Assembly (NCBI GenBank): GCA_900155495.1
Contig: FTLJ01000711.1
Location: 1-64,000 of the forward strand
Source of the DNA: Porogramme epimiltina
Lineage: Eukaryota; Basidiomycota; Agaricomycetes; Polyporales; Polyporaceae
DNA: 64,000 bases
Direction: 5' to 3'
Both the position numbers and the translations under genes were made by a program. Each line of letters opens with the position of its first letter. The stretch's first letter is position 1. This document shows positions 1 to 12,956 of the stretch, piece after piece. The notes beneath the pieces were generated by a model. It saw nothing but the letters and a program-made list of their open reading frames with translations. It searched no databases and was not told the DNA's origin.

Positions 1-41
1 GGGGGGGGGGGGGGGGGGGGGGGGGGGGGTGGGGGGGGGGG
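1..41. repeat. Poly-G / poly-C homopolymer at window edge
   Basis: The first 41 bases are G except for one T at position 30. On the minus strand this is a C run that continues the open frame of the Aim21-like gene as a polyproline tract. It may be genuine proline-coding sequence or an assembly artefact of a homopolymer; its length should not be trusted. Confidence 0.8.
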
Positions 42-1760
42 GAGTGCAATGGGGGGAGGGGGAGCAGGAGCAGTAGGAAGTGGTCGTGAGCTCGTGGAAG
101 GCAGGGGACGCTGCATGGTGGGGCCGGCATTGGAAGGCGGAGGGTTCACCTTCGCATCAACGTTCTGGGCCGGTTTCGGGGTGGTCGTACGGGGGATAAC
201 AACGGATAAAGGAGGCGACATGACACGCGGAGGCGTACCACTGAGCCTGACTGCACTGTCTCCGGGAGCGATACTCTTCCCATCATCACTCGGAGTGGGA
301 AGCGGCGCCGATGAAGGTGGTGTGCTGCCTTCAGAGTCCATACCAAATGTTCCTCGGCGAGATCCTTTGGCTACAATAGGTGAATCAGGAGCTTCGGGAA
401 TGGAAGGGAGAGCACGAGCGAGGGTGACCGAAGGTGCGGACATGTAAGTGGCAAGAATGTCGCTTGCGGGCGAAAGAGGTTCAGAAACCGGGCTTTCGGG
501 AGAATTTGCGTAGGGAGACAAAAACTGGCTGGACGGAGGAGTCTTTACAGTTGCGACCTCCACCGCAATAGGTTCAGGCGAAGTTTCCTGCGAGGCGTTC
601 TCCTTGGTTTGTGCCTCGGCTGCTTTCGCAGCCAACTCCGTCTGTTGGGCAAGGTAGTCCCGCACAGCAAAGGAGTTCAAGGAGCCAGTGAGGGAGAAAC
701 GCTGCTTGATCGGAGTTGCAACGTCGAGTATGTCTTGCTGCAGAAGCAGCTGGTCGAGCATGTCTTGAATCGCGTTGTGCTGCTGGTCGCCAGCATTCAG
801 TGCCACGAGCTGCTCCAGTGCCGCAACGGGCACTACGACAGCACCGGCGTCCCCAGACTGGGTAGCTTGATCGAGTTGCGCGATCATGGCCATCATCGCA
901 GGGTCTAGCTCCTGATCGTCTGCGGGTGGAGAAGAAGGATCGGTGGGTGTCGGAGACGGAATGGGAGACACCGCGTCCGATAGCGCAGTAGAAGGCGCAT
1001 CTGTCGCAGGATCCGTCGGCGAGACTACGATAGCAGGCGACGTTACCTCGGGCTTGGGTTCCTCAACCTCGGGCTCTAGTTCTGGGTCCTGCTCCTGCTC
1101 CTCTTCCGGTCTCTCCTCTTCGTCCTCTAATTCCAGCGGGTCCGCGTCCACTTCGTTGTTCACCGATGCCATAAGGGCATCAAGACTGTGCTGTTGGGCG
1201 CTCTCTAGCGCAGCAGAATCGTTCGGGGAGCTGAGGTCGGCATCCGAGAGTACGTCGCTAACAGAGTCCCCATTATCGGACGTTATGAACGGTGATCCGG
1301 GCGGGCTCGGGGAAGTCGTAAAACGTTCGAGCTCCATCCGCGTAGCGCTGCGGTCCCGCATAGGCTTCTTCCTGTCGGATTGTGAAGGCGGGGGGACGGG
1401 TATATGCGGTCGTGAGAGGCCGGGGACACGGTTGCCGTATAGCTCTCCTCGCCGCGACGGAGCGGCATCGGGCTCGCGGGGAGGAGCAAAGCCAAACCGG
1501 CCTTTGGGCTTCGGAACAGCGCCCTGCTTCTCGAACGAGGCTATCCTATCGCGGAGGGCATTTGGGCCCGCTACCGCGTTGGCCTTGGGGAGAGTCTGGG
1601 GAGTACCATGTCCGGCAACGCCTTGAGCGGCCTGTTGTTGTTGGAGTGCGGCAATGCGGGCTTTGAGGTCGACGGGAGGAACAGGTGCTCGTGTGGTGGA
1701 GGTCCTGAGCGACGCGGTTGGTGCTCAGATCGGAGGATTGGAAGGGCGGGCTACTCACAT
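1..1760 (-). CDS. Aim21-like proline/serine-rich cortical actin-patch protein (partial at 3' end)
   Basis: Model: complement(1..1704, 1759..1760); the frame stays open to the window edge, so the C-terminus is missing (about 568 codons seen). The protein starts MTSTTRAPVPPVDLKARIAAL, then has a short conserved block near residue 50 (ALRDRIASFEKQGAVPKPKG) of the kind repeated in fungal Aim21-type proteins, followed by long acidic, Ser/Pro-rich, low-complexity sequence and polyproline at the window edge. Aim21 works with Tda2 at cortical actin patches in yeast; that role is inferred from the short block only. The start is unusual: A and T of ATG lie before a 54-bp intron (1705..1758, GTGAGT...CAG) and G after it. 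Without splicing the ATG is followed at once by TGA. An alternative start at 1940 would add a hydrophobic leader. Coding is well supported, function weakly. Confidence 0.6.
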
Positions 1761-2239
1761 TGAAAGAAGGGCTAAGATGAAAGCAACGGCGACTACAACG
1801 ACAAAGACCACGAGCGACCCGCGACTGCAATGGTCTGCTCGTCGAGCGGAGAGAAGGACGGAGGAGATGATGGTGGAAGTGATGAACGGGGCGGAGCGCG
1901 GCGGCAACAGGCAAGGGACTGGCACACCCGGCCGTGGCAACTTGAAATGTGGACATCACCCTCCCGCCGTCACACTGATCCCCCTCGTGTGCGCCATCCG
2001 TGACACTCGAGTCCACATCTCCCCTTCTCCGTTCCCGACAATCATCAACACTGCCCGCCGCACGCCCATCACCAGCCCGTAGCACGCCCAGGCCGCCTCC
2101 GCAGCCTAGCAATCCCGCCGCAATCGACATATCCTCTCGCTTCGAATTCCCTGTCACCCCGCCCCGACAGAATGTGTCTTGCTCGTGTATTGCACAACCA
2201 CCCCCCGTACAGGCCACGCGTGCCCGGCTCCCGACAAAA
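1761..2239. other. Intergenic, between two minus-strand genes
   Basis: This 479-bp gap lies downstream of the poly(A) polymerase stop and upstream of the Aim21-like gene, so it should hold one terminator and one promoter. I see no convincing TATA box. A frame upstream of the split ATG (up to 1940) encodes a hydrophobic run but is probably 5' leader. Confidence 0.5.
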
Positions 2240-4540
2240 TCAATCATCCCCACCGTCATCTCCGCCTACAGCCATAGCCTTAGACAGCCAATAAGACCGT
2301 CTATTGGCCGCCTCCGGCCGCCCCCCGTCCCGTTCTTGATTTACGATGTCCAGATTAGACACGTCATATGCAGCCTCCTCCTCCGACACCCCGTCCCCAT
2401 CACTGTGGTCCTGATGCAGATGTATAACGGGCCGAACTATCGGTGACTGCGCCTCGTCATCTTCATCCGTTGTATAAACCGCCTCAAGCGTCGCGCCTCT
2501 AGTCTGTGCGTCCGTCCGTTGACGCTTCTTGGGGGGCTCCTTCCGGCTTTCCATCCCGTACCGGCCCGTCTCTTCCTCTTCCTCATCCTCGCCGTCTTTG
2601 TCGGCCTGTCGCGCCTCGTCGTCAGATTCGAGCTCCATGTCTGCTTCGCCCCATGCCGACTTGACACTGCGTGACTCTGGGAAGCGTGACGCCCCCGAAT
2701 TTGCGTCCGGTCGAGCAGACAGGCTGAATTGTGGAGTTACTCCGACCATTCGATGTAGCACCTGGCTGTCGTAAACCTCCTGTACTACTCTCCGATGATT
2801 GATAGTCTGGTGCAATGGTCAGCGCTGATTTTGATTTGATGCAAGGTGGATAGAAAGCGCATCGCGTACCTCCTGCGTGACGCCCATGACGCTCGCAAGG
2901 ATACTCATCTCCTCGGGGTCTGTCCTCGCGCGTAGACGGAATGTCCTTCCTTCCCGGCGCGCGCTAATGATGGTCGCCTTCGCAAATGCCGCAGCAGTCA
3001 TGATTTCGTACGCGCCAGCAAGGGTGGTCCGGACCCGCGCGAAGTTATACGACCCGCGGGAGATGTCGTTAGCTGTGGGGCAACACGCCCGTCAGGCCCA
3101 CGATCTATGATGCACGAGTCTAAGAAGCTTCGCTACGCACTGGGGTCTCCTGGGTCTTCGATCGACAAGAGCCTAGGTTCACGCATGTCGAACCAGCCTC
3201 GTTCACGCTTGCTGTAGTACGATCCCCCGTCGCGAAGAGAGATGCCGACTTCTTCTTGGTTGAAGCGCAGCCCATAGAGCTCGAAGAATTCTATGACGAG
3301 TACGCCGAGATTTCGACATGGGTTGATCTCTCCCCTTCGGATCTTCGGTTGCATCTGCAGGAAGCTGATGGCCAGACAGACAATGCTGTAGCTTCCCAGC
3401 CCTCCTGTGAAAACCTCGTTCATACTTCGTTGGCTTAGGAAATTTTTGACGATTAAGACCAGACTGCGGAGCGCGGGGACCTCCTGGAGGAACCGCTTGA
3501 CCATCTGGCCCGTTGTTATGCCATTCCCCTGGTTCATGCTGATATCCACTGCAAACCGCCCGTGAGTAGTGACGAACTTGACGATAGGGACCCGGGCTTT
3601 TGCGATGATAGTGACTCGGTCCGTTATTCCACTTCTCTTCATGATGTTCGCGAGCGAGTGGAGCAAAGTTTGCTTGTCGAAACGCTGCATACTCTTGGAA
3701 TAGACAACAAGGTCGATATCCCTAGAAGGAAGACCATCAGAATAATGCTAGAGACGCAGCAATCATAACACACCCTAACGGCAGATAGAGCTTAGTCTCA
3801 TAGCTCCCGAACGGAAGCACTTTTGCATCAGGGTAATGCTTCTTGATAGCCCCAGAAATGAGTGAGACAGTGAGTGAGCGGAGCTCGTCCTCTTCAGATG
3901 TGGGCGACATATAATTGACAAAGGCCTCCACCTCCTCGTGCAATCTAACAAGCAGCGGCGATGGTGGTTAAGAGGGCATCGCGGCGAAAGAACGTTCGAC
4001 GTACAATTCCGCGACGTTCGCGCAGTGCTCCCAGTCCATGTCCCGCACCCATGGCGCCTTCCGCGAGGCAGCAGCGACGCGCTCCTTCTTATTCGCGTAC
4101 CCATCGTTGAAGTCGATCTCCTCTGCCTTACGCTTCCGGCCGGCACCCCCGCCCTCGCCTTCGCGCGCCCTTTCCCGCTCCTTTCCTTTGTCCTTTGGCT
4201 TCCCCTCGTCCCACTCCCGCGCGGGCGGAGACCCTTTGCGAGTCGACGGTGCATCATTCTCGTCGAGAGAGGCAAACGGAATGAAGTCCTCTCCACCCGT
4301 GAACGCGTTATCCTTGTTGGTGGCGGCGCGCTTTCCTGTGCGTTTGGACGTCTCGGAAGACTTGGGGGGGATAGATGAGGGTCGGGATTGGGAGCGAGAA
4401 GAGGGGCGGGAAGGACCAGCTTCCGCGTTCGCGTTCTTCTCCCTCTCCGCCTTCTCCTTCCTTCGCGCGCGTCGATTGGAACCAGAGGTATCGTCGGGCA
4501 CGGGAGTAGGTCCGCTCTGCGAGCGAGATTTGTTGGACAT
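2240..4540 (-). CDS. PAP2: Trf4/Trf5-type noncanonical poly(A) polymerase (TRAMP complex)
   Basis: Model: complement(2240..2806, 2870..3072, 3141..3721, 3774..3944, 4005..4540), 685 residues. The nucleotidyltransferase core starts at NVAELLHEEVEAFVNY (about residue 175). The catalytic G-S and DxD pair is seen in GSYETKLYLPLG followed by DIDLVV (about 222-239), and a third acidic residue in RFAVDISMNQ. The PAP-associated domain carries the nucleotide-recognition motif NDISRGSYNF. The N-terminus is basic and Ser-rich; the C-terminus is acidic with a basic patch KKRQR that could be a nuclear signal. Homologues add short A tails to aberrant nuclear RNAs and hand them to the exosome. An in-frame TAA just after codon 178 of the unspliced frame lies inside intron 1 (GTACGT...TTAG) and is removed. 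It shares a 256-bp divergent promoter with the 2-thiouridylase gene. Confidence 0.93.
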
Positions 4541-4796
4541 GATGAGGTTGTGGCGTGGAAGAGGGGGCCGAGACCGAGGTGGTTGTAGTTTGTGAAGATT
4601 CGAGCAAGCTGCAGCCCCGAAGTGGCGGGAGGGTTCGGCAAAGCCGGCAAGACAGAAAATGTGGCATCTCGTGAGCGCCCATACTTCACCAGCCCTCAGC
4701 CACCACGACCTCCGCGCCGTCACGCGTTTGTCTCTCGACCACTCTATTCTCCTGTCTATTGATAGTATAATCTGGTTTCTTGGACAATAATACCTA
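4541..4796. promoter_or_regulatory. Divergent promoter between poly(A) polymerase and tRNA 2-thiouridylase
   Basis: Two start codons point away from each other across 256 bp, so the gap must hold both promoters. TATA-like sequence (TATAGTATAA on the minus strand side, around 4762-4771) is the only candidate element I see. Joint regulation is inference. Confidence 0.4.
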
Positions 4797-6455
<1,659 letters not shown>

Positions 6456-6914
6456 AGGCACCATGAGGTAGCTCAATACTTCGCACACCTTGTGCGCCGC
6501 AGTCGATCGTCGTGACGTCCGCACGGATTTCATACGAATGAGGAAGGGACGAGGATGAGGTGTGCGACGAGCGTACACTGGGTCCCACAACTCTATCGTC
6601 GATCAATCTGGATGACTCTATCTCATCGGGCTCTGTGGGGATTGTTAGTCGTATGGAGACCCATGTAGACACGCTTTCATGTAGTCGTTACGTACAACCC
6701 CGCCATACTCTGGTGTATGACGGCGAGCGCCCATGCAACAGTGGGGATTCGCGCCAGTCTGAATAGGCAGTTGCATTCCACCAGCCACAAGCTCGCCCGA
6801 CTTGTCTCTCGCTCTCTCCAGCCTCGACCTTGCACTCCCTGCGGTCTTCCGCATCCAGAGCCGCCTCAATCTGTTCCCTCGCACGTTGTCCCAGTCAAAT
6901 CAACCTGACGCTGC
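6456..6914. other. Intergenic, upstream of the SAPS gene
   Basis: This 459-bp gap lies between two plus-strand genes. It is pyrimidine-rich just before the SAPS start (6800-6910: runs such as CTCTCTCCAGCCTCGACC), as is common for fungal promoters without a TATA box. No other feature seen. Confidence 0.5.
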
Positions 6915-9900
6915 ATGTTTTGGAGGTACCCCAGGACGCAGTCCGTCTCCCGAGATGGCTGAATCGAGCCTGTCAGCAGATTCGGTTTCCATAATGCGTC
7001 TGCAATCGACGGTCTTCTAGACAAGGAGGATGTCTCTCTAGAAGCCATCCTCGACGAAGACGATCTCCTCCAGGAATGTAAGGCGCAGAACACAAGGCTT
7101 ATCGACTATTTCTCCCGCGTCAATGTGCTGCAGCGGCTCTTGGGTTACGTGACGGGTCAGATCGAGGGCGACGAGAAGGGTTCCTTCAAGTGAGTTTATG
7201 CGTATTGCTGCAGTGAGTGTGCGAGCTCAGAACAGCACCCCCGGAGGTACCCGTACGTAGCGACCGAGGTCCTGTGCAGCGAAATATGGTCCATCGTCGA
7301 GGCATGTGTCGCCAACCCGGACCAACTGCTCGTGCCGTTTTGGGAGACCGTTCTCGACAAGTCGCCCGAGGAGATGCGGGGCCAGGTGGTGATGGCAGCG
7401 CATTTCGCCAAGGTGAACGTCGCGTTCCTGAGCAAGAAGCCCGCGGAGGTGAATATGTACCCCGTTCATTCCGCTCTCTGTGATCTCAGTCGCCGCGTCC
7501 CAGATGCTTGCGTTCATCCAGGCGCAACCGGACATTGTACAACGGATCCTACGCCACATCGAAACACCTCCCTTCGCAGATCTCCTCGTGCGCGTCATCC
7601 AGCTCGATGAACACCCCGCCGGATCCGGCGTTCTTGAAGTATGTCTTCCTCTCTTGCCCGCTGAATTCGCCGCTGCGGTCCCCTCTTACCCGAAGGCACG
7701 CAGTGGCTGTCCAAGGAGAATCTTATGTCGCGTCTCATCAACCTGCTCTCCCCCGCGCACAGCAGCGACATGCATACAGTGGTTGCCGAGCTCATCAAGG
7801 GCATCATCTCAATGGCTGCGCCATCTCCAGCCGCGGGCATCTCTGACGGGCTGAACCACTTGCCAGCATCCAACGTCTTCGCGCGTGAACTCGCGCATCG
7901 GGACAGCGTGTCGAAGCTGATTAGCTTCATCCTATATGAATTCGGTCCGCATGCCGGTAGCGGTCCCAATGCCCACACCTCGACCGTCACGCCAGAGTCT
8001 GCAACCTCCTCCGTAGTGCAGTCAATATGCATCATCATTGAGCTCATACGGCAGAACAACTCGGACTATTTCGAGCCCTACCTCTTCCACACCCTCCGCA
8101 CCCGCCTCATACAGGTACAACAACAGGTACAAATGAATCCCGAGGGCGCCCGTGAAAGCCTAGAATCGGCGATGAAGGAGATGGTCAACCGTATGGGAGT
8201 CGTCCACTTAGGCCCCGTCTTGGACCTTATGTGCGAACATCTGGATAAGCTACAACGTTTCCTCGAGGTACCCCGATCTTTGGTGCGTCACATCCCCTCG
8301 TAGCGTCATCCTATCTGATCTGAGTCTTCAGAATGGCCCCGTCCTTACCACGCTAGGCGCGATTCCGCCGCTCACATTCGAGCGGTACCGAATATGCGAA
8401 CTTTATGCCGAGTTACTTCACTGCTCGAATATGGCCCTACTCAACCGCTCCTCGGACTTTGATCACCTGTACGACTCCGAAGGGCGGTTGCAAGGAGGGC
8501 TCTCTGCGCTCGAAGAGCTCGCACAAGTCATCGCGATTGGGAACGGGACAGGCGACAACGATGGCATGGATGACGAGGACGAAGACGAGGTCGAGAGTTC
8601 ACACGAATTCCCTGTCTCGCACGCGCCGTCGAGCTCACTCATTGACTCGGATGAGGACATGAGCGGGGACGAGCCTGGAAGTTCAGACGACGACGCTATG
8701 GAGGAGATCGCGATGTACGATTCGCCGCGCACGGACCCGCAGGATAAGGGGTCTGAACATACCCCAGCCCGCGTCGCATCACCGATCACGCTGTCTACAC
8801 CAGCTCACCCGTCTACGTCGCCCGGAGATGTGGCATCTTTCCCGCAGAGACAAACTCCTCCAGACCAGGAGGCTCCACACCCAAGACCGCGATCCAGCAG
8901 CTCCAGAAGAAGCTTAAGAAGACACACGAAGGATGTGCCCGCGGGCCGCCCCGTTCTTGGTGAAAGGCTCAAGCAACGGTTCCTGGAGGCGAACGTGGCT
9001 TCGACGTTGCTGGTGTGTAAAGCACAGGTCTGAGGCTTGAGGCAGTGGCTTATGCTTTCTTTACAGGACCTATTCTTTGAGTTTCCTTGGAACAATTTCC
9101 TGCACAGCGTGGTCTACGACCTGATTCACCAGGTCTTGACTGGTCGCGTGGACGGCGGGTTCAACAGGGAGCTGACAGTTGCGCTCTTCCGAGACGCGAG
9201 GTTGATGCACCGCATCATCGAGGGATCAAAACGAAACGATGTCGAGAGGTGCGTACCCTTCGTGCTATTGTGGTGGACCATGCTAATGATGTGTTGCAGT
9301 GGAAAGCCGAAGGGTCTTAGGTTAGGCTATATGGGCCACCTTACTCTCATTTCAGAAGACGTCATCAACGCCCTTGAACACCTTCCTCCTGATCTTCGTC
9401 TCCAAATCGGCCAATATGCACCTCAACCTGAGTGGGACGAGTATGTGACTGGACGATACAAGGAGACCAAGAAGAAGGACACCAGCCTACTGGGAGGTGG
9501 GAAACCCGTAGTCGCCCCTTCGATGCGGAGCGGCGCCGCGCAGTGGAAGGTTGACGAGGCGGATGCTGTCGCGACGTCTGCGCCAAGCCGCGCTTCAGAG
9601 CAGACACCGGCTGCCACAGAGATGAAGGGGGAGTTCCGACGGACAAGTACTAGACGGGAGGGTAGTGCCGACTTCGGTGCCATGCCTGTGGACGACGACG
9701 ATGACGACTTTGAATCCACGCCACAGAGGGTAAGTGTACCCCTCCATCATTATATACACAATCTTACCTTTACGTCTGTGGATGGGGTGGCAGTTTGCTA
9801 ACTATCTAGTCCACGAAATGCAGTCATCCGATCATCTAAACTCTGAGGATGAAAATTCGGATGAAGAGGAAGATGGTGGATGGCTAGCGCAGTCTACGTT

Positions 9901-10447
9901 CGAACTACGACCACCGCCAGTGACCGCACGTCAGCACGACAGTGATCGGCGACCGCTCAGTGCTAGCGGGTTTGAAGTACGTATGTGCCGTGGCATTACT
10001 ACGGGTGACTGACAGATGTCGGTACAGGATGTATTCACACCTTCTTCGGCCTCTCACGCCACATTCCAAGACCCTTTCGACGACGTGAGTTTCCAAGCAC
10101 CCGGGGGCGAATTGATCCTGAGTAACTGACGCCCAAATCCACAGGACACGTTTGGACCCTTCTCTGACACCGCCGCGGCAAGTGGGACGGATCCGTTCTC
10201 GTTCCCAAGCAATGCCGCTGCAGATGAATTTATGACGGAAAGCTCGTTCGACTCCTTTGGAGACTTCGGCGAGTTTCAAAGCGGGGGTTCTAGTTCATTC
10301 GAAGACGAAGGCAAACTGACGCCGACCGGCGCGGATAGCTGGAGTTTCGCGAGTGCATCTAGTACCGGCTCTTTCGACGAGGCCGAGCGGAGGCCGAGCG
10401 AGGGCGGTAGGTCAGATCAGGACGAACGGACTGCACGAGATAACTAG
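6915..10447 (+). CDS. SIT4 phosphatase-associated protein (SAPS domain), apparent frameshift
   Basis: Model: join(6915..6925, 6980..7190, 7247..7448, 7504..7638, 7704..8267, 8332..9012, 9067..9248, 9300..9729, 9824..9976, 10028..10084, 10145..10447). The tiny first exon gives MFWR, the hallmark SAPS start, followed by FGFHNASAIDGLLDKEDVSL. The SAPS helical repeat region runs through VPFWETVLDKSPEEMRGQVV, LKQRFLEANV and FFEFPWNNFLHSVVYDL. The C-terminus is acidic and Gly/Ser/Phe-rich with EFGDF-type motifs. Family members are regulatory subunits of PP2A-like Sit4/PP6 phosphatase. The exons sum to 2929 nt, one base too many: around 7138-7142 the frame shifts (CGG CTC then TTG GGT with one extra T), so the gene as given would stop early. 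About 975 residues if one base is discounted. A second frame anomaly lies at 8835-8950. I favour sequence error over a true null allele. Confidence 0.88.
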
Positions 10448-10627
10448 ATAGTGTACGCTCCGGGTACTATATGTCTTGTGTCACTCCGCCCTACGTGTTG
10501 TGTATTAGATTGCTTCCTGTCTGTCATGTTTCCCTCTACTGCGGTGCTTTCACGCCCACGTTGCTAGCACTAATAGTGTACGATGACATGTTTAGATTTC
10601 CCCATAGACCGTCCCTTGGTCACAACA

Positions 10628-11828
10628 TCATGCCGGCTGGTAGTGGTAGTTGCCCTCGCGCTGAACGGCGGCGAAGTCGAGGGTGGCGAGGACCTTGCCG
10701 GATGCGTCCTTGAGGGTGCACTCGACCTTGTCGCCGGGGGCCACGGGGCCCACGCCAGACGGCGTCCCGGTCAGGATGAGATCGCCCTCCTATAAATTCG
10801 GGACGGGGAAGCGCGGAAATGAGCATGGGTAGGGGTCTCGTGCCGCACTAGTAGCTGGGTGTGAGCGCACCTCGAGGGTCATGATCCCGGAAACGTGCTC
10901 TATCAGCTTGGGGATCTTGAACAACATGTCCTTGGTGTTACCGTCCTGCTTGACAGCGCCGTTCACCTGTACCGAAGTGCGGGTTCGTCAGTCGCAGATC
11001 CTTAGGACAAGACACGTTCCACCCGGGTTCCGGAACGGGCCCGCGTACCTTGAGGGTGAGCCCGAGGTTTGCCGCGTCGGCGACGGACTCCTTGGGGATG
11101 AAGGAGCTGGCATGTGGGGATCAGCACTGTGGGCCAAGCCGACGCCCGACGCCGCCGTCATTGTGAAGGTGAGCGTACCTGATAGGCGTGAAGGTGTCGA
11201 GGCCCTTGGCGATCGTCCAAGGGAGGCGCTTGGCCTTGAGCTCGTCCTGCACGTTGCGCGCGGTCATATCCACGGCCAGCGCTGGAAGCAGCATCGACAT
11301 CGATTAGCGTGTACTCGGTCACGGTGGGGTTCGGACAAGAGCATACCATAGCCTGCGATGTAGCTTTCCACATCGGATTCGGAGATGTCGCGGCCGCGCT
11401 TGCTGACGACGACGCCGAGCTCAACTGTAATATCCTTGGTTAGCGCGTGCTCCGAGACTAGTATGTAAGACATGGAGAAGCCGAACCTTCGTAGTGAGCG
11501 ATAACCCCTTTGGGGATCTCTACGTTACCGCCCGAAGGGAGGAAGCTCGTAGTGGGCTTGAGGAAGAAGAAAGGCTCTTTCGGGATGGGGTTGTTGAGCT
11601 CCTTGGCATGTTCGCCGTAGTTGCGGCCAATAGCAACAATCTGTTTGAGGCGCGGAAGCTGAGTTAGCACAGACAATGCAAGGGCTGGACGACACGCACC
11701 TTCTTGCCTTGCTGGACGAACGACGAGGCAGTCATGCGGGCAGACGTTTGGCTGAATGTCCGTCGCGCAAGAGTTGAGCGAGTGAAACCTGTTGCCCTCA
11801 GACCGTTTCGGAGCGCAATCGTCGACAT
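10628..11828 (-). CDS. FAHD1: FAHD1-type acylpyruvase / oxaloacetate decarboxylase (mitochondrial)
   Basis: Model: complement(10628..10789, 10871..10966, 11049..11106, 11179..11281, 11347..11424, 11487..11640, 11700..11828), 259 residues, frame kept. The fumarylacetoacetate-hydrolase fold is shown by IVAIGRNYGEHAKELNN near residue 44, FFFLKPTTSFLPSGG, the metal-binding VELGVVVSKRGRDIS, AVDMTARNVQDE, and the C-terminal signature EGDLILTGTPSGVGP. The N-terminus (RNGLRATGFTRSTLARRTF) is Arg/Ser/Thr-rich without acids, a good mitochondrial presequence. Family enzymes hydrolyse acylpyruvates and decarboxylate oxaloacetate. Length matches the short FAHD1 class and not the about 420-residue fumarylacetoacetase of tyrosine breakdown. 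The gene faces the SAPS gene tail to tail over 180 bp. Confidence 0.92.
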
Positions 11829-12243
11829 GACTGTACGCTTTCCCACTGTGGAACTTCTTATTGAATGCGAATCTTGTAACGTTGATGTCTCGACCGAAAA
11901 CCAGGGCTACAGCTTAGGCGCCGGTTACTGTGTATTGTGTGATGATTCTGCTATTAGGATTGCTCAGCATGGAGCTCGATGACGAGTGCGGCGTGAGCAC
12001 CGAATGAAGTGTACCTGTAAGAACTAGTGCCCAAAGCGTCAGTCAACCCTGGGTCGGATATCCTACCAAACGAAGACGGCCAATCAACGTACTAACGCCA
12101 CTAATATCCTACTAGCTCGCGCTAAAGAGCTAGTTAGTGAGGCCAAGTGTCAAGAGTGCCAGCTCAGAGCCATAACACGCCGACAGAGTCTGGGCACAGG
12201 TACCGAGTGGTGGTATGTGGCTGTTATTATTACAATGTTACAA
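11829..12243. other. Intergenic, FAHD1 promoter side
   Basis: This 415-bp gap lies between the FAHD1 start (minus) and the tRNA. It is less GC-rich than the neighbouring genes and holds no readable gene on either strand. Confidence 0.5.
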
Positions 12244-12338
12244 GGGCACATGGTGTAGTTGGTTATCACATCTGCTTAGCAATTGACTGATAAGTCATAA
12301 CTTGCAGAAGGTGTTGGGTTCAATTCCCAATGTGTCCA
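12244..12338 (+). tRNA. tRNA-Ala (AGC), intron-containing
   Basis: A full cloverleaf can be folded. The acceptor stem GGGCACA (12244-12250) pairs with TGTGTCC (12331-12337) with one G-U pair, followed by A73. The A box is TGGTGTAGTTGG and the B box GGGTTCAATTCCC. The anticodon stem TCTGC/GCAGA encloses loop T-T-AGC-A, giving anticodon AGC for alanine. About 21 bp after position 37 (starting ATTGACTGATAAG) are an intron at the canonical place. A T-run for Pol III termination follows at 12339. The T stem TTGGG/CCCAA is perfect. Introns in fungal tRNA-Ala are not universal but are known in filamentous fungi. Confidence 0.85.
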
Positions 12339-12956
12339 TTTTTGTCAAAGTTTTGCACGCCCCCATTTGGACACATATCCACGGCATTTCTTCGCCTCCC
12401 GGAGGCTGTGGGTCCCTCTGACCTCATTCAGCCCGGCGCGTCTTGGAAGCCCTTTGCGACACTTCTGCTCGGCCTGTGGGGCGGCTCCCCGTGTTCTCCC
12501 CGAACGCCGCCGTTATTCTTGTTCTAGTCCACAGGAAGGCCTCCGCGACGTGCAACATTCCTGCCCGCCGCCTGACACAGCCAAGGACGAGCGCGGCGAG
12601 CCCCTCTCGTTTCCAGATCGGGCAGCTGTGGCAAGGCCGCAGGGGACCGCCGAGCAGCCGGACCGAGCCGGCTGAGGCCGGCTCGGCGTCCCATGTCCTC
12701 GCCCCGCAGAGATCTCTTGGCTTGCCAAGTCGTCCACCGCTGAGGCACTTGGCGCGCATGGGAATTCGCCGTCCTCGCCCCTCAAGCCCATATAGCTCCC
12801 CACCGCCAAGGTTCTTCTCGATGCTTCACCCGCCTTTATAACGCGTCCCTGCTCGTCCCGTCCTCCATCGTCCTTCGCATCGCGCCCGCTCAGGAGCTCC
12901 CTCGCGCACCCCGCGTAGCTGGTCTGCCTTCTCTGCTTCCCTCAAGCCCCGGAAAA
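12339..12956. promoter_or_regulatory. Intergenic and promoter of the small membrane protein gene
   Basis: 618 bp downstream of the tRNA. A TATA-like TTTATAA lies at 12835-12841, about 120 bp before the start codon, followed by CT-rich sequence typical of fungal initiator regions. A second CATATAG is at 12788-12794. The long frames here are open by GC content and unlike any family I know. Confidence 0.4.

Noticed and set aside
1755..1940. Upstream frame with a hydrophobic segment as an N-terminal membrane anchor of the Aim21-like protein
   Set aside because: The split ATG gives a start that matches the hydrophilic family pattern; the upstream frame looks like leader sequence. Not excluded entirely.
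3960..3980. In-frame stop (TAA) in the poly(A) polymerase, suggesting a pseudogene or readthrough
   Set aside because: It lies in a 60-bp intron (GTACGT...GTTAG); splicing restores the conserved NVAELLHEEVEAFVNY reading.
10628..11828. Fumarylacetoacetase of tyrosine catabolism
   Set aside because: Only 259 residues and no N-terminal SH3-like domain; the motifs match the short FAHD1 class.
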